A DNA stretch of 64,000 bases from Burkholderia vietnamiensis LMG 10929 (GCF_000959445.1 NZ_CP009630.1:1054001-1118000); one strand, 5' to 3'; counted from the stretch's first letter, positions 8,178-20,563 are shown. Notes: a model not told the origin generated them from the sequence alone. Translations and numbers: made by a program.

Positions 8178-10586
8178 TCAGCGAGCGATACGGTGCCCGA
8201 GTCCAGGCACTCGCCTGACGAGACCCCTGACTTGATCGAGGACAAGCGCGAAGCCCGCGGCAGCGATGCCGACGCCGAGCACCCACGGAAGGGGAAGCGC
8301 GGTCACGAGCACGCCTGAAAGCACGAGACCGCAGACAATCGCGGTATCGACAACCGAGGAGAAGACCAGCCAGCGACTCGGTTTCGAATCCCATAGATGG
8401 TTCTGCGCCCGGAGTACATAGATCATTGATTGATTGCCGAACGCGATGGCAAGAAAGGCCAATGTCTGTACAGCGTGCGGCGACAATTGGCCACCGAATG
8501 CACCGACTGCGACGATCCCTGCCGAAAACACAAGCTTGCATCCGCCGAAGAACGCCGCCGTAAAGACGATCTGCTTCATGTTCCAGTTCTGAGGCTCGCG
8601 TCGCGGCTCGACGTGGTCGGTGGTCAGCGACATCGTCAAGAAATCGTTGGTGACGAGCAGGATGATCATGATCATCGGTGTGATCACCGGTTGGTGTAGC
8701 GCGATGAGTCCATATGCCATCAGCAGCACGACCTCGATTTTCTTCACGAGCATGTTCAAGGTGTAGGTGAGCAACCGGCGGAATGCCATTCGGCCCTCAA
8801 TGATGGCTGCAACGACTCCGGATAGTCCGGGCTCGGTAAGCACGATCGCAGCGGCTGCCTTTGCTGCATCACTGGCGCTCGCCACAGCAATGCCGACTTG
8901 TGCCTGACGCAGGGCAGGCGCATCGTTGACGCCGTCGCCGCACATGCCGACGACGTGACCGCTCGCCTGAAATGCCTGTACGAGGTGATATTTGTCTTCA
9001 GGCATCACACGCGCAAACACATCGAAACCCGATAGCGCGGCCCGGTTGAATCCATCACCGTGCGGACCGGGCTCCGGGCGCAGTCCGACGTCTCGCGCAA
9101 TAGCGGTCGCCGTCGCGGCCGAGTCGCCCGTTACCATGACCGTTCGTACCCCCAGATCGCGAAGCGACGCGATCAGGCTTGCTGCATCCTCGCGAGGTGG
9201 ATCGCTGAGGGCGATCAGACCGGCCAGGACGGCTTGCGTGGCAGCGGCTTCCACCGCAACTGCGATGATTCGGTTCCCCCGGCTCGCCAGGTCATCCGCT
9301 TTCCGGCGCACGTCCGGCTCGACATTCGCGATTCTCTCGATGGCCTGCAATGCTCCCTTCGCGACACGCATCTGTCCACCGTCGGAAGCTTGGAAGCAGG
9401 CCTGCGACATCTTCGTGTCCGGATCGAATGGCTCGCGACGAGTCATGTGATCCTCGACGCCGATGTTGTCTCTCAAAGCTGCCGCTCGAAGGATCGCAGC
9501 ATCGAGCGGCTCGTCGCCTGTCGGCTCGCAGGTCAGCGCCGCGAGGTGCAGGATCTGCTCAGTCGTGAAGCCGGGCATCGGCACGATCTCGGCGATTTCC
9601 GCCGTGTTTTGCGTCAGCGTACCGGTCTTGTCGGAGCAAAGTACGTCCATGGCTGCTGCTTCGTGGACAGCTGACAGGCTGGTCAGCAGCGCGCCCCGTC
9701 GACTTAGCGTAAGCGCACTGAGCGCGGCGGAAAGCGTGAACGTCGCCGGTAGTGCCACGGGCACCGATGCGAGCAGCATCGTCAGCGCGAGACGAAGCAA
9801 TTCCGCTGTGGCGAAGCCGAGGTGGAGGGCGTAGCCTAGCGCAGCCAGTGCGACGACTCCGTTAATTGCGCCCAGGTTACGGACTGTTGCCAGCACTGTG
9901 TGCTGTTCGGCGCTCGGTGCACGCGCGATGCGCACCAGTTCGACGGTCCTGCCGAAATATGTGCGTGTGCCGGTGGCCGCGACAACGCCGAATGCGTGAC
10001 CGCGCTTCACGATTGCACCGGCATAAATCGTTGCGCCGACCGAAATGTCCACAAGCGCGGATTCTCCTGTCAGCATCGACTGATCGGCGGCGACGGATCC
10101 GCTCGTCACGCGCACGTCCGCAGGGGAGACCGAACCGATCGGGAGTTCGATCGCATCGTCGGGCACGAGTTCGGCGGCCGGAATCCGGTGCCATTTCCCG
10201 TCGCGGCACACTCGGGCCGTCGGTTCGAGCCGCTTCCGCAGAATCGATAGTGCGGCGGAGGCGCGTTGCTCTTGCGCAAGAGACAACGCGATATTGAACG
10301 CAAGGAGCAAGCTGATGATTGCTGCCTCGATATAAGCACCGAGCAAGATTTGCAGGGCAATTGCGCCTTCCAGCAGCCATGGCACTGGCGCCCACAACTT
10401 GGTCAGCAGGAGTCGTCTGAAGGAGGGCAGCGTTTCGCCAACCACGTTGGGTCCGAATCTGCCCCTACGCTGCTGCGCTTCGGCGGTCGATAGGCCCGTC
10501 GGGATGGCGGTCGTCGTGGATTCGGCTGCGGTTTCCGCGTCCGAAGTACCCGCGACCGAGGATGACGTGCTTGCGGACAATGGCAT
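8178..10586 (-). CDS. P-type ATPase, plasma-membrane H+-ATPase-like (P3A)
   Basis: 802-residue cation-transporting ATPase. The actuator loop MLTGES lies at 171-176, the phosphorylation site SDKTGTLTQN with D319, and the hinge motif CGDGVNDAP near residue 545. The PVALP motif (276-280) in helix 4, and overall length, fit the P3A proton-pump group rather than metal-exporting P1B pumps, because no CPC and no N-terminal metal-binding domain are seen. About ten membrane helices are predicted. An FNR/Anr-type box lies 128 bases upstream of the start, suggesting induction at low oxygen. Ion specificity is inferred from family only. Confidence 0.88.
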   Translation of the reverse strand: MPLSASTSSSVAGTSDAETAAESTTTAIPTGLSTAEAQQRRGRFGPNVVGETLPSFRRLLLTKLWAPVPWLLEGAIALQILLGAYIEAAIISLLLAFNIALSLAQEQRASAALSILRKRLEPTARVCRDGKWHRIPAAELVPDDAIELPIGSVSPADVRVTSGSVAADQSMLTGESALVDISVGATIYAGAIVKRGHAFGVVAATGTRTYFGRTVELVRIARAPSAEQHTVLATVRNLGAINGVVALAALGYALHLGFATAELLRLALTMLLASVPVALPATFTLSAALSALTLSRRGALLTSLSAVHEAAAMDVLCSDKTGTLTQNTAEIAEIVPMPGFTTEQILHLAALTCEPTGDEPLDAAILRAAALRDNIGVEDHMTRREPFDPDTKMSQACFQASDGGQMRVAKGALQAIERIANVEPDVRRKADDLASRGNRIIAVAVEAAATQAVLAGLIALSDPPREDAASLIASLRDLGVRTVMVTGDSAATATAIARDVGLRPEPGPHGDGFNRAALSGFDVFARVMPEDKYHLVQAFQASGHVVGMCGDGVNDAPALRQAQVGIAVASASDAAKAAAAIVLTEPGLSGVVAAIIEGRMAFRRLLTYTLNMLVKKIEVVLLMAYGLIALHQPVITPMIMIILLVTNDFLTMSLTTDHVEPRREPQNWNMKQIVFTAAFFGGCKLVFSAGIVAVGAFGGQLSPHAVQTLAFLAIAFGNQSMIYVLRAQNHLWDSKPSRWLVFSSVVDTAIVCGLVLSGVLVTALPLPWVLGVGIAAAGFALVLDQVRGLVRRVPGLGHRIAR

Positions 10587-10713
10587 GTCGCTGTAATCGA
10601 ACGGTTCGATACGCGGACAACGGCGGAAACCGCCTTCCGCACTACCGAAGCACTGAATAGTCGGCTTGTGCGAGTGGACGCTTGGAGATTATCCAGCGTC
10701 GATCCCGCGGCCA

Positions 10714-10727
10714 TTGATGTGCGTCAA
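10714..10727. promoter_or_regulatory. FNR/Anr-type box TTGAT-N4-GTCAA
   Basis: TTGATGTGCGTCAA differs from the FNR/Anr consensus TTGAT-N4-ATCAA at one base. It sits between the lipoprotein stop and the P-type ATPase start, about 128 bases before the latter, where an activator would be useful. Regulation by oxygen is an inference. Confidence 0.55.
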
Positions 10728-10733
10728 TACAAC

Positions 10734-11186
10734 TCAGGAATTCCTGCCCTCAAGCTTGTCGAACGTTTTCAGCAGGTCGCTCAACGCTGCCGTGCAATTG
10801 CCTTGAATCGGGCGATCAGCCCGCAGCGCTTCGAGGGCACGGTCGATTGCCGTGTCGAGTTCATGCCAATCCGCAGCCGCGCGCGGTTTCAAACCGGCTT
10901 CCGCGCTGTCCCACGCAACCTCCAGATCCTTGATGCGTGTCCTGCCGCCCGCGAGATCACCTTTCGCCACGAGAGTGGATACGTCGGTTGCGATTGTACG
11001 GAATTGGGAGAGGTCGCCGAGTCTCGATACGTTCGACGATGCGCCGTGCTGCGCATCGGTCGCGCTGGACGCCGGTGCCGCCACAGCAGGACTATCGGTT
11101 TGCTTTGAGCAGCCGGTGGCGAGAGCAAGCATCGTGCACGCGGAAAGCGCGACGAGCAGACGTGAAGATGCGATTCGACCATTCAT
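10734..11186 (-). CDS. Predicted lipoprotein of unknown function
   Basis: 150 residues. The signal peptide ends LALATGC with the lipidated Cys at position 26. The mature part is helical and charged and has no motif I recognise. It sits between the COG4705 membrane protein upstream and the P-type ATPase downstream on the same strand; the 33-base gap to the COG4705 gene suggests co-transcription with it. Confidence 0.75.
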   Translation of the reverse strand: MNGRIASSRLLVALSACTMLALATGCSKQTDSPAVAAPASSATDAQHGASSNVSRLGDLSQFRTIATDVSTLVAKGDLAGGRTRIKDLEVAWDSAEAGLKPRAAADWHELDTAIDRALEALRADRPIQGNCTAALSDLLKTFDKLEGRNS

Positions 11187-11219
11187 GAAGAAGCCTCGCC
11201 TCGAGGTTTGTTGAGGAAG

Positions 11220-12002
11220 TCACTCGACCGCTTCTGCACGCGCGCGACTGCTGGCGCCGAACTGCGCGAAAGCGACGAGCACGATGATCACGGACAGGAA
11301 CAGTAGGCTCGTCGATGCAGCACCCAGACCGAACCCGCCGTAATTGCGCGATTGGGTGAGCAGATCGCCGAGCGATGCACCGAACGGTCGCGTAAGGATG
11401 TACGCAATCCAGAAGGTGAGCACCGCGTTGACGCCGCTGCTCCATGCGACATACACCAGTGCGAGCAGCACGCCGAATACAACAGTACCCAGCGAGAAAC
11501 CGAGCCCCAAGGCTTCGGTCGCGAGATCGCCCGCAGCGGTACCCAGTGCGAATGTGCACAGGATCGCGGACCAATAGAACAACTCACGCTGCGGCGTGTC
11601 GATTGCATCGATCGACAGCGTCCCTTCGATCCGATACCAAATCGTGAAGATCGCGGCGAGAGCGACGGCGAACACGCTCGTGCTGACATACAGACTGACG
11701 CCGAGGCCGTCAGTGAGCAGATCGGTGATCTGGGTTCCGACGATGCTTACCAGGACGACCGTGAGCCAGTAGATCCACGGAGTGCAGCGTCGCGTGCGCA
11801 TCTGCAGGACAAGCGCTATTGCAAGCAAGGACATCATCAAGCCGCGCGTAAAACCTTGGCCCCAGCCCGCGTTGACGGCCAGGTAGTCGGAGGCAGTTTC
11901 ACCGACGGTGGTGGACATGATTTTGATAATCCAGAACGCAAGCGTGATCTCAGGAACCTTGTTGAGCCAGCGGGAGATAGGCTTGTCGGTAGCGGGCGAC
12001 AT
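11220..12002 (-). CDS. COG4705-type integral membrane protein with internal repeats
   Basis: 260 residues with about seven or eight membrane helices and no known enzymatic motif. Four related segments recur: TTVGETASDYL, GTQITDLLTDGLG, GTAAGDLATEALGLG and GASLGDLLTQSRNYGG. Each has a small residue-Asp/Glu core followed by a helix, so the protein probably arose by internal duplication and has a pseudo-symmetric core. COG4705 proteins are uncharacterised; transport is plausible but unproven. A PmrA/QseB-like box and a -10-like TAGACT lie just upstream. Confidence 0.78.
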   Translation of the reverse strand: MSPATDKPISRWLNKVPEITLAFWIIKIMSTTVGETASDYLAVNAGWGQGFTRGLMMSLLAIALVLQMRTRRCTPWIYWLTVVLVSIVGTQITDLLTDGLGVSLYVSTSVFAVALAAIFTIWYRIEGTLSIDAIDTPQRELFYWSAILCTFALGTAAGDLATEALGLGFSLGTVVFGVLLALVYVAWSSGVNAVLTFWIAYILTRPFGASLGDLLTQSRNYGGFGLGAASTSLLFLSVIIVLVAFAQFGASSRARAEAVE

Positions 12003-12373
12003 GGTGGCGATTCCTCAGGAGTTGAGTGCCACGCAGTCTAGCTGAGCAGACTTAGGGGAACCTTAGTGTGGCGGAGAAATCGGAAAACCAGGGCCGTCAT
12101 ATGCGCCATTTTCGAAGGCATAAATTTGACATAAGCTAAACTAGCAATTTTTTAGGGTCGCAAGAAAAATACGTCTTTCGGGCCAGATGCGGCTGCCGCA
12201 CGGGCGTGCCCCGAATGACCGCGTCGCGCCCGTTTTGTTGCCCCGACTCGTTGTCGTTCTGACACCATCCTTAGGCGATCGACGGCTACAGCTGCCATCC
12301 CGACTTTCCCTGTAGCACTTCAATTTTTACCTCGCTACGCTGGGCCGCTCTCATCATCGATGCGGAGCCGCTG
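12003..12373. other. Intergenic region between COG4705 gene and transposon debris
   Basis: 371 bases with no gene. The left part holds the COG4705 control elements. An AT-rich patch at 12120-12155 includes a perfect plus-strand -35 hexamer TTGACA (12126-12131) without a clear -10. It may be a relic promoter of the truncated Tn3 transposase. Confidence 0.4.
12035..12067 (-). promoter_or_regulatory. Regulated promoter: PmrA/QseB-like box plus -10
   Basis: On the minus strand ACTAAG-GTTCC-CCTAAG (12067-12051) forms an 11-base-period direct repeat, followed 10 bases later by TAGACT (12040-12035). The box sits where a -35 element would be, the arrangement expected for an OmpR-family activator. 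It precedes the COG4705 start by about 50 bases. Confidence 0.5.
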
Positions 12374-12799
12374 ATGGATCACTGGCGATTGGCTTATCTC
12401 GGAATCCGGCAGGTGCCGCGCGAACTGAGCGAATTCGAGCTCGCCACATTCTTCACGTTCTCCAAGCGGGAGCGCGTCGCCATTGATTCACGACGCACGG
12501 ACCTTTTTCGGCTCGCGGTCGCATTGCACATCGGCTTTCTGCGTATGACCGGCCGGCCGCTTGGCTCGTACAAGCAGATCCCCACTGTTCTTTGGCGACA
12601 TCTTGGCCGACAGCTGAACGTGAAGCCGCCAGACCTCGGCACGCTACGTTCACTTTACGATGGCAACCTCAAGACCTTATCTGACCACCAGCGCTTTGCT
12701 CGGGACGCCATCAATTTTCGCGCCATCGCGGAACATCAACGTCGGTATGTGATCCGTTGGCTCAATGAACCGCACCGGGAATCGTGGAGGCTGGTTGGT
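12374..12799 (+). pseudogene. tnpA: Tn3-family transposase, N-terminal DUF4158 fragment
   Basis: About 140 codons matching the N-terminal DUF4158 domain of Tn3-family TnpA, recognised from LSEFELATFFTFSKRER, RLAVALHIGFLRMTGR and EHQRRYVIRWLNE. A full transposase is near 970 residues; here the frame runs into the IS3 element at about 12799 and stops within it. The remaining transposase is not present beyond the insertion, so this is a dead remnant created by insertion plus deletion. Confidence 0.8.
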
Positions 12800-13714
12800 T
12801 TAAGTTAATGCGGACACGTCAGCGGCATTTCTGAGTTGCCTGTAGTAGTTTGCCTCAGCTTCAGCAGGCGGGATATAGCCGAGCGGTTCCATCAGCCGAT
12901 GACGGTTGTACCAGGCGACCCATTCCAGCGTTGCCAGTTCGACGGATTCCCTCGTTTTCCAAGGGGCGCGCCGATGAATCAGTTCCGTCTTGTACAGGCC
13001 GTTGATCGTCTCGGCCAGCGCATTGTCGTAGCTGTCGCCCCGGCTGCCGACCGACGGCTCGATGCCGGCCTCAGCCAGCCGTTCGCTGTAGCGGATGCTG
13101 ACGTATTGAGACCCTCTGTCGGAATGATGAATCAAAGTCCCGTCCTCACCCGGTTGGCGGGCGTACAGCGCTTGTTCAAGTGCATCCAGAACGAAGTCCG
13201 TGGTCATCGACGAGCTGACGCGCCAGCCAACAATACGGCGGGCAAACACGTCGATCACGAATGCCACGTACAGCCAGCCTTGCCATGTCGAGACATACGT
13301 AAAATCCGACACCCAGAGCTGATTCGGTCGGTCAGCCTTGAACTGCCGGTTGACTCGGTCCAGCGGGCGCGGCGCGGTCACCTCGGGAATCGTCGTGCGA
13401 ACACGCTTACCGCGAACTGCGCCACGCAAGCCCTGCAGTTTCATCAACCGTCCGACCGTGCAGCGTGCCACTGCAATGCCTTCCCGGTTCATCTGCTTCC
13501 AGACCTTCGGCACGCCGTAGACCTGCATGTTGGCCTGCCAGACACGCTTGATCTCCGGTTGCAAAAGCTCATCGCGTTTCGCGCGGGCGCAGCGCTTCGA
13601 CGGATCGCGAAGTTGTGCTGCATGGCGTCGGTAGCCCGACGGGGCAATCCGCAAGACCTTGCAGATCGGCTCGACCCCGAAGGTGTCGCGATGCTGATCA
13701 ATGAAGGCCTTCAG
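12800..13714 (-). CDS. IS3-family transposase OrfB (catalytic DDE domain)
   Basis: About 304 residues counted from the orfA overlap at 13714. HTH_21 region [20 protein letters not shown] precedes the rve integrase core: [11 protein letters not shown] (first D), [11 protein letters not shown] (second D) and [13 protein letters not shown] (E). The start is uncertain; the frame is -1 relative to orfA, and the run GCGTTTTTC near the end of orfA is a plausible slippage site giving an OrfAB fusion. Catalytic residues are intact, so the protein may be functional. Confidence 0.88.
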   Translation of the reverse strand: MKAFIDQHRDTFGVEPICKVLRIAPSGYRRHAAQLRDPSKRCARAKRDELLQPEIKRVWQANMQVYGVPKVWKQMNREGIAVARCTVGRLMKLQGLRGAVRGKRVRTTIPEVTAPRPLDRVNRQFKADRPNQLWVSDFTYVSTWQGWLYVAFVIDVFARRIVGWRVSSSMTTDFVLDALEQALYARQPGEDGTLIHHSDRGSQYVSIRYSERLAEAGIEPSVGSRGDSYDNALAETINGLYKTELIHRRAPWKTRESVELATLEWVAWYNRHRLMEPLGYIPPAEAEANYYRQLRNAADVSALT

Positions 13715-14037
13715 GACTTGAAACGGCGGTCGAGCTCCGCCTGGGCGAAAAACGCGCTCGCCAGTTTGAGAATCTCATTGGTCCGGCGCAGTTCCTTGAC
13801 CTCGCGCTCCAAGGCCTTGATGCGTTCACGCTCGGCCGTACTCACGCCATCGCGCTCTCCACGGTCGACCTCGTCGCGCTTAACCCAATCCAACAACGTC
13901 TGCGGCGTGCAGCCGATCATCGGCGCAATCGATTCGACTGCCGCCCACATCGACGGGTGCTCGCTACGCTGCTCGCGTACGAGGCGCACTGCGCGCTCTC
14001 GGACTTCCGGGGAAAACTTGCTTGGCTTCTTGTTCAT
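13711..14037 (-). CDS. IS3-family transposase OrfA
   Basis: 108 residues. An HTH domain near the N-terminus ([17 protein letters not shown] and [14 protein letters not shown]) is followed by a leucine-zipper-like coiled coil, [18 protein letters not shown]. It binds the IS ends and normally limits transposition unless fused to OrfB by frameshifting. The frame is intact and ends AELDRRFKS, typical of this group. Confidence 0.88.
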   Translation of the reverse strand: MNKKPSKFSPEVRERAVRLVREQRSEHPSMWAAVESIAPMIGCTPQTLLDWVKRDEVDRGERDGVSTAERERIKALEREVKELRRTNEILKLASAFFAQAELDRRFKS

Positions 14038-14064
14038 GGCTCCATTCTCTCAAGAGTTGGAGCC

Positions 14065-14087
14065 TCCACAAAACTCGGGGCGGTTCA
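14065..14087 (-). repeat. Terminal inverted repeat of the IS3 element (orfA side)
   Basis: Reads TGAACCGCCCCGAGTTTTG on the minus strand from 14087. It marks the exact junction with the interrupted ISNCY transposase, whose last readable residues are DGRIEPP. Confidence 0.6.
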
Positions 14088-15196
14088 ATTCGCCCGTCCG
14101 GGTACTCCCATACATCGATATAGCGGTGAATCAGCTTCCGGTTGACCGGTGTGTCGTCCAGCAAGTAAAGCACTCGGTCGTACAGCACTGTCAGCGATTT
14201 CGATACCCGACGTGTTTCGCGCCAGGTCAACACCGTGTCCAGATTCTCGTCATCCCGCAGCGGCCGATGCGCATTGAAATCGCTCTTCGGCGGCTTCGCA
14301 AAGCGTGTGTTGTAAGCAGCGATGAAGGAGGGCGCATAGGCGTTGGCGTCGTTGACTGTGCTGATGCCGCGCAATCTCAACTCCTTGACCAGCCGATCCT
14401 GCAGCGTCAGGTGCGCACGCTCAACGCGCCCCTTGGCCGAGCTGCTGTTCGCGCAGAACGTGTCGATGTTCAACTCGAACATCGCCCGGCCAAAGTGCGT
14501 CACGCTGCTGCCGGTTTTGCCCGCGGTCGTGCTGCGAAATACGCTGGCTTTGTCGCTGTAAAACGCTACCGGCTTGCCGTGGCGCTCGATGTATGCCCGC
14601 GTCGCCTCGAAGTAGCTGAAGGTCGATTCGGTCTGCGTGAAGTGCAACATCATCAGCCGGCTCGTCGCATCGTCGACGTACACCAGCAGCATGCAGGCCT
14701 GCGCCCGTTCCTCGAACCACCGATGGTCGCTGCCATCGATCTGGATCAGCTCGCCCAGGCACGCCCGGCGTGCTCGTGGCTGATAAACCTTCGGTGGTCG
14801 CTGTCGGCGCGGAATCCACAAGCCAGCGTCCGTCATCAGCTTCCTGACCGTTTCCTTGGCCAGCCCGATACCGTGGCATTCCCGGAGCTTCTCGCACGCC
14901 AGTGTCGGCCCGAAATCGGCGTAGCGATCCCGGATGATCGTCAGGGCCCGCTGGGCCAACTCCGCATCCAGCCGCCGGTTGCCAGGACCGCCACGCTTGC
15001 GCGAGGTCAGGCCCGCCGCGCCAGACTCCCGGTATCGAATCACCAGCCGCTCGATCTGCCGGACCGTCAGGCCCAGGCGTTCGGCCGCGCGACCGGGCTT
15101 CAGCCCCAAATCCACCACGGCCTGGATTACCTTCAGACGGTCGAGTTCTCGCATGTTCAATGTCACCAGAGCTGTTCGGTGCATCGCCGGCTCCAT
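14088..15196 (-). pseudogene. ISNCY-family transposase, C-terminus cut by the IS3 element
   Basis: Begins [20 protein letters not shown] at 15196; 15184 is an alternative start. N-terminal [23 protein letters not shown] is followed by an rve core with [17 protein letters not shown] and [19 protein letters not shown]. About 370 codons read in frame before the sequence crosses into the IS3 element after GRIEPP, where codons continue into unrelated sequence. The missing C-terminal part is not on the far side of the IS3 copy, so a deletion accompanied or followed the insertion. Confidence 0.8.
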
Positions 15197-15237
15197 GATC
15201 TGACGGGGAGCCGGCAAGCTTACCGAGGTCCAAAACG

Positions 15238-15274
15238 CGACATTTCTAAATGGCTGGAACACGACATTTCTAAA
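15238..15274. repeat. Two direct copies of CGACATTTCTAAA at the ISNCY terminus
   Basis: Copies at 15238-15250 and 15262-15274, 24 bases apart, just upstream of the ISNCY transposase start. Repeated short motifs at an IS end are usual transposase-binding sites. The outer end of the element is probably near 15284. Confidence 0.55.
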
Positions 15275-15408
15275 AAGCTACTACATCGCTCAGATTGATA
15301 ATTCACGTTATGTAAAGTCTAAAATAGGCAACTCAAACCCAGCACCACCAACCACCGCTCAACCGCGCGCCGCGCGAAACGCGGCGCGCGCACGGCATCA
15401 CCTGACCA

Positions 15409-18328
<2,920 letters not shown>

Positions 18329-18342
18329 GGTTCGTTCTCCCG

Positions 18343-20562
18343 TCAGGCCGTCTTCAACTGGCCGCCGACCGGCAGCTTGCGCAGCCGCTTGCCGGTTGCC
18401 GCGAAGATCGCGTTCGCGACGGCCGCCGCGGTGGCCGCGGTGCCCGGTTCGCCGATGCCGCCCGGCGCCTCGGCGCTCTTGACGAGGTGAACCTCGATCG
18501 GCGGCGTCTCGTTGATGCGCAGCACCCGGTAATCGTTGAAGTTGCTCTGCACGACGCGCCCGTCCTTGATCGTGATCTCGCCGTACAACGCCCCGGTGAT
18601 CCCGAAGATGATGCCGCCCTGCACCTGCGCCTCGATCGTGCTCGGGTTCACCACCATCCCGCAGTCGACCGCACACACGGCGCGCTTGACCTGCACTTCG
18701 CCGTCCTCCACCGCGACGTCGATCACGATCGAGAAGAAGCTGCCGAACGCGTGCATCACCGACACGCCGCGCCCTTGCCCCTTCGGCAACGGCGAACCCC
18801 ATCCGGCCGCCTTGGTCGCGACGTCGAGCACGTTGCGCGCGCGCGGCGTCTTGCCGAGCAGCGCGCGGCGGTATTGCGCGGGATCGGTGCTGGTCTGCGC
18901 GGCGAGTTCGTCGATGAAGCTCTCGACCACGAACGTGCTGCGGGTCGGGCCGACGCCGCGCCAGAACGCGGTCGGCACGTGGCGCGGCTCCTGGCGCACG
19001 TAGTCGACGAGCTGATTCGGCAGGTCGTACGGCAGATCCGCCGCCACCTCGACCGCATCGGGATCGACGCCGTTGCGGAACGCCGGCGGCGCGAAGCGGG
19101 CAAGAATCGACGAGCCGACGATCCGGTGCTGCCATGCCACCGGCTTGCCGTTCGCGTCCAGGCCGGCCGAGATCTTGTCGTAGTAGTACGGGCGATACAT
19201 GTCGTGCTGGATGTCTTCCTCGCGCGTCCACACGACCTTCACCGGCGCGTTCACCTGCTTCGCGATCTTCACCGCCTGCGCGACCATGTCCGTCTCGAGC
19301 CGACGGCCGAAACCGCCGCCGAGCAGATGGTTGTGCACGACGATCCGCTCGGGCGCCAGGCCCGTCAGACCGTGCACGGTGTCGCGCACGCGCGTCGGCA
19401 CCTGCGTGCCGACCCACACGTCGCAGCCATCGCCGCGCACGTGCACCGTGCAGTTGACCGGCTCCATCGTCGCGTGCGCGAGCAACGGTTGCTCGTAGAC
19501 GGCATCGATGCGCGTCTTCGCGTGCGCGAACGCGTTGCCGACGTCGCCCTCCTTGCGCGCGACCGCGCCCTTGCCGTTCGCGGCGGCGTGCGCGAGATCG
19601 GCGACGATGTCCTGCGTCGACACCTTCGCGTCGGCGCCTTCGTTCCACTTGACGACCAGCGCGGACGCGCCGCGCTTGGCGGCCCACGTGTGGTCGCCGA
19701 CGACCGCGACCGCGTCGTCGGCGCGCACCACCTGGCGCACGCCGGGAATCTTCTTGGCGGCCGTAGCGTCGACGCTCGCGACCGTCCCGCCGAACACCGG
19801 GCTGTTCACGATCACCGCGTACAGCATGCCGGGCAGCCTCACGTCGAGCCCGAACTGCGCGGTGCCGTCGACCTTCTCCGGCGAATCGAGCCGCTTCACC
19901 GGCTTGCCGATCAGCTTGAAATCGGCCGGCTTCTTCAGCGCGACGTCCTTCGGCACCGGCAGCTTCGCTGCGGCGTCCGCAAGCTGGCCATACGATGCGC
20001 GCCGGCCGCTCGGCGGGTGCTGCACTTCGCCGTTTTCCGCGCGGCACGCGGCCGGATCGACGCTCCATTGCTTCGCTGCGGCAGACACCAGCAACGTGCG
20101 CGCGGTCGCGCCGGCGCGCCGCAGCGGCTCCCAGGCATAGCGCACCGACGTCGAGCCGCCGGTCAGCTGGCCGCCGAGCAGCGGATCGGAGAACAGCTTC
20201 TCGTTCGGCGGCGCATGGTCGAGCGTGACGCTCGACAGCGGCACCTCGAGCTCCTCGGCGATCAGCATCGGCAGCGCCGTGTAGACGCCCTGTCCCATCT
20301 CGACCTTCGGCATCACGAGCGTGACCTGGCCGGCGCGATCGATCTGCACGAACGCGTTCGGCGCGAATACGCCTGGGCGCGCGGGTTCATCCGCGTCGCC
20401 GCCGATCACCGAGCGCCGCGCTTCGCCGCCCGCCGCCGGCATGCTGAAGCCGAGCAGCAGGCCGCCGCCCGCGGCCGCGCCGAGCGACATGCCGGCCTTC
20501 AGAAATGAACGGCGCGACACGCGCGCGCCGGCCCGCCCTGCTTCGATCAGTCCTCGCGACAT
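18343..20562 (-). CDS. Xanthine dehydrogenase-family molybdopterin-binding subunit (periplasmic, IorB-like)
   Basis: 739 residues. A twin-arginine signal SRRSFLKAGMSLGAAAGG near the N-terminus shows export of the folded cofactor-loaded protein. The body matches IorB/aldehyde-oxidase large subunits: NEKLFSDPLLGGQLTGGS, LLGGGFGRRLETDMVAQA and QGGIIFGITGALYGEITI, with the active-site Glu region near the C-terminus (GIGEPGTAA). It hydroxylates an aldehyde or N-heterocycle using water. There is no FAD subunit; the cytochrome downstream replaces it. The start is one base from the 2Fe-2S subunit stop. Confidence 0.9.
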   Translation of the reverse strand: MSRGLIEAGRAGARVSRRSFLKAGMSLGAAAGGGLLLGFSMPAAGGEARRSVIGGDADEPARPGVFAPNAFVQIDRAGQVTLVMPKVEMGQGVYTALPMLIAEELEVPLSSVTLDHAPPNEKLFSDPLLGGQLTGGSTSVRYAWEPLRRAGATARTLLVSAAAKQWSVDPAACRAENGEVQHPPSGRRASYGQLADAAAKLPVPKDVALKKPADFKLIGKPVKRLDSPEKVDGTAQFGLDVRLPGMLYAVIVNSPVFGGTVASVDATAAKKIPGVRQVVRADDAVAVVGDHTWAAKRGASALVVKWNEGADAKVSTQDIVADLAHAAANGKGAVARKEGDVGNAFAHAKTRIDAVYEQPLLAHATMEPVNCTVHVRGDGCDVWVGTQVPTRVRDTVHGLTGLAPERIVVHNHLLGGGFGRRLETDMVAQAVKIAKQVNAPVKVVWTREEDIQHDMYRPYYYDKISAGLDANGKPVAWQHRIVGSSILARFAPPAFRNGVDPDAVEVAADLPYDLPNQLVDYVRQEPRHVPTAFWRGVGPTRSTFVVESFIDELAAQTSTDPAQYRRALLGKTPRARNVLDVATKAAGWGSPLPKGQGRGVSVMHAFGSFFSIVIDVAVEDGEVQVKRAVCAVDCGMVVNPSTIEAQVQGGIIFGITGALYGEITIKDGRVVQSNFNDYRVLRINETPPIEVHLVKSAEAPGGIGEPGTAATAAAVANAIFAATGKRLRKLPVGGQLKTA

Positions 20563-20563
20563 C

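Larger units (their letters stand above)
12798..14087 (-). mobile_element. IS3-family element (IS51-like group), possibly clipped at one end
   Basis: About 1.29 kb with overlapping orfA and orfB on the minus strand. The orfA-side end begins TGAACCGCCCCGAGTTTTG, read on the minus strand from 14087. The other end (near 12798) does not show a matching inverted repeat, and no target-site duplication is visible. The flanks belong to two different transposons. The element may therefore have lost its terminal bases on the orfB side through adjacent deletion. Confidence 0.85.

Noticed and set aside
12836..15298. 820-codon plus-strand frame across the insertion sequences
   Set aside because: Antisense to IS3 and ISNCY transposases whose conserved motifs are on the minus strand.
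18329..20068. Long N-terminal extension of the cytochrome c frame
   Set aside because: It overlaps the molybdopterin subunit in another frame and is Arg/Gly-rich noise; the real start at 18328 has a ribosome-binding site and signal peptide.
18487..20508. 673-codon plus-strand frame
   Set aside because: Antisense to the molybdopterin subunit; no domain evidence.
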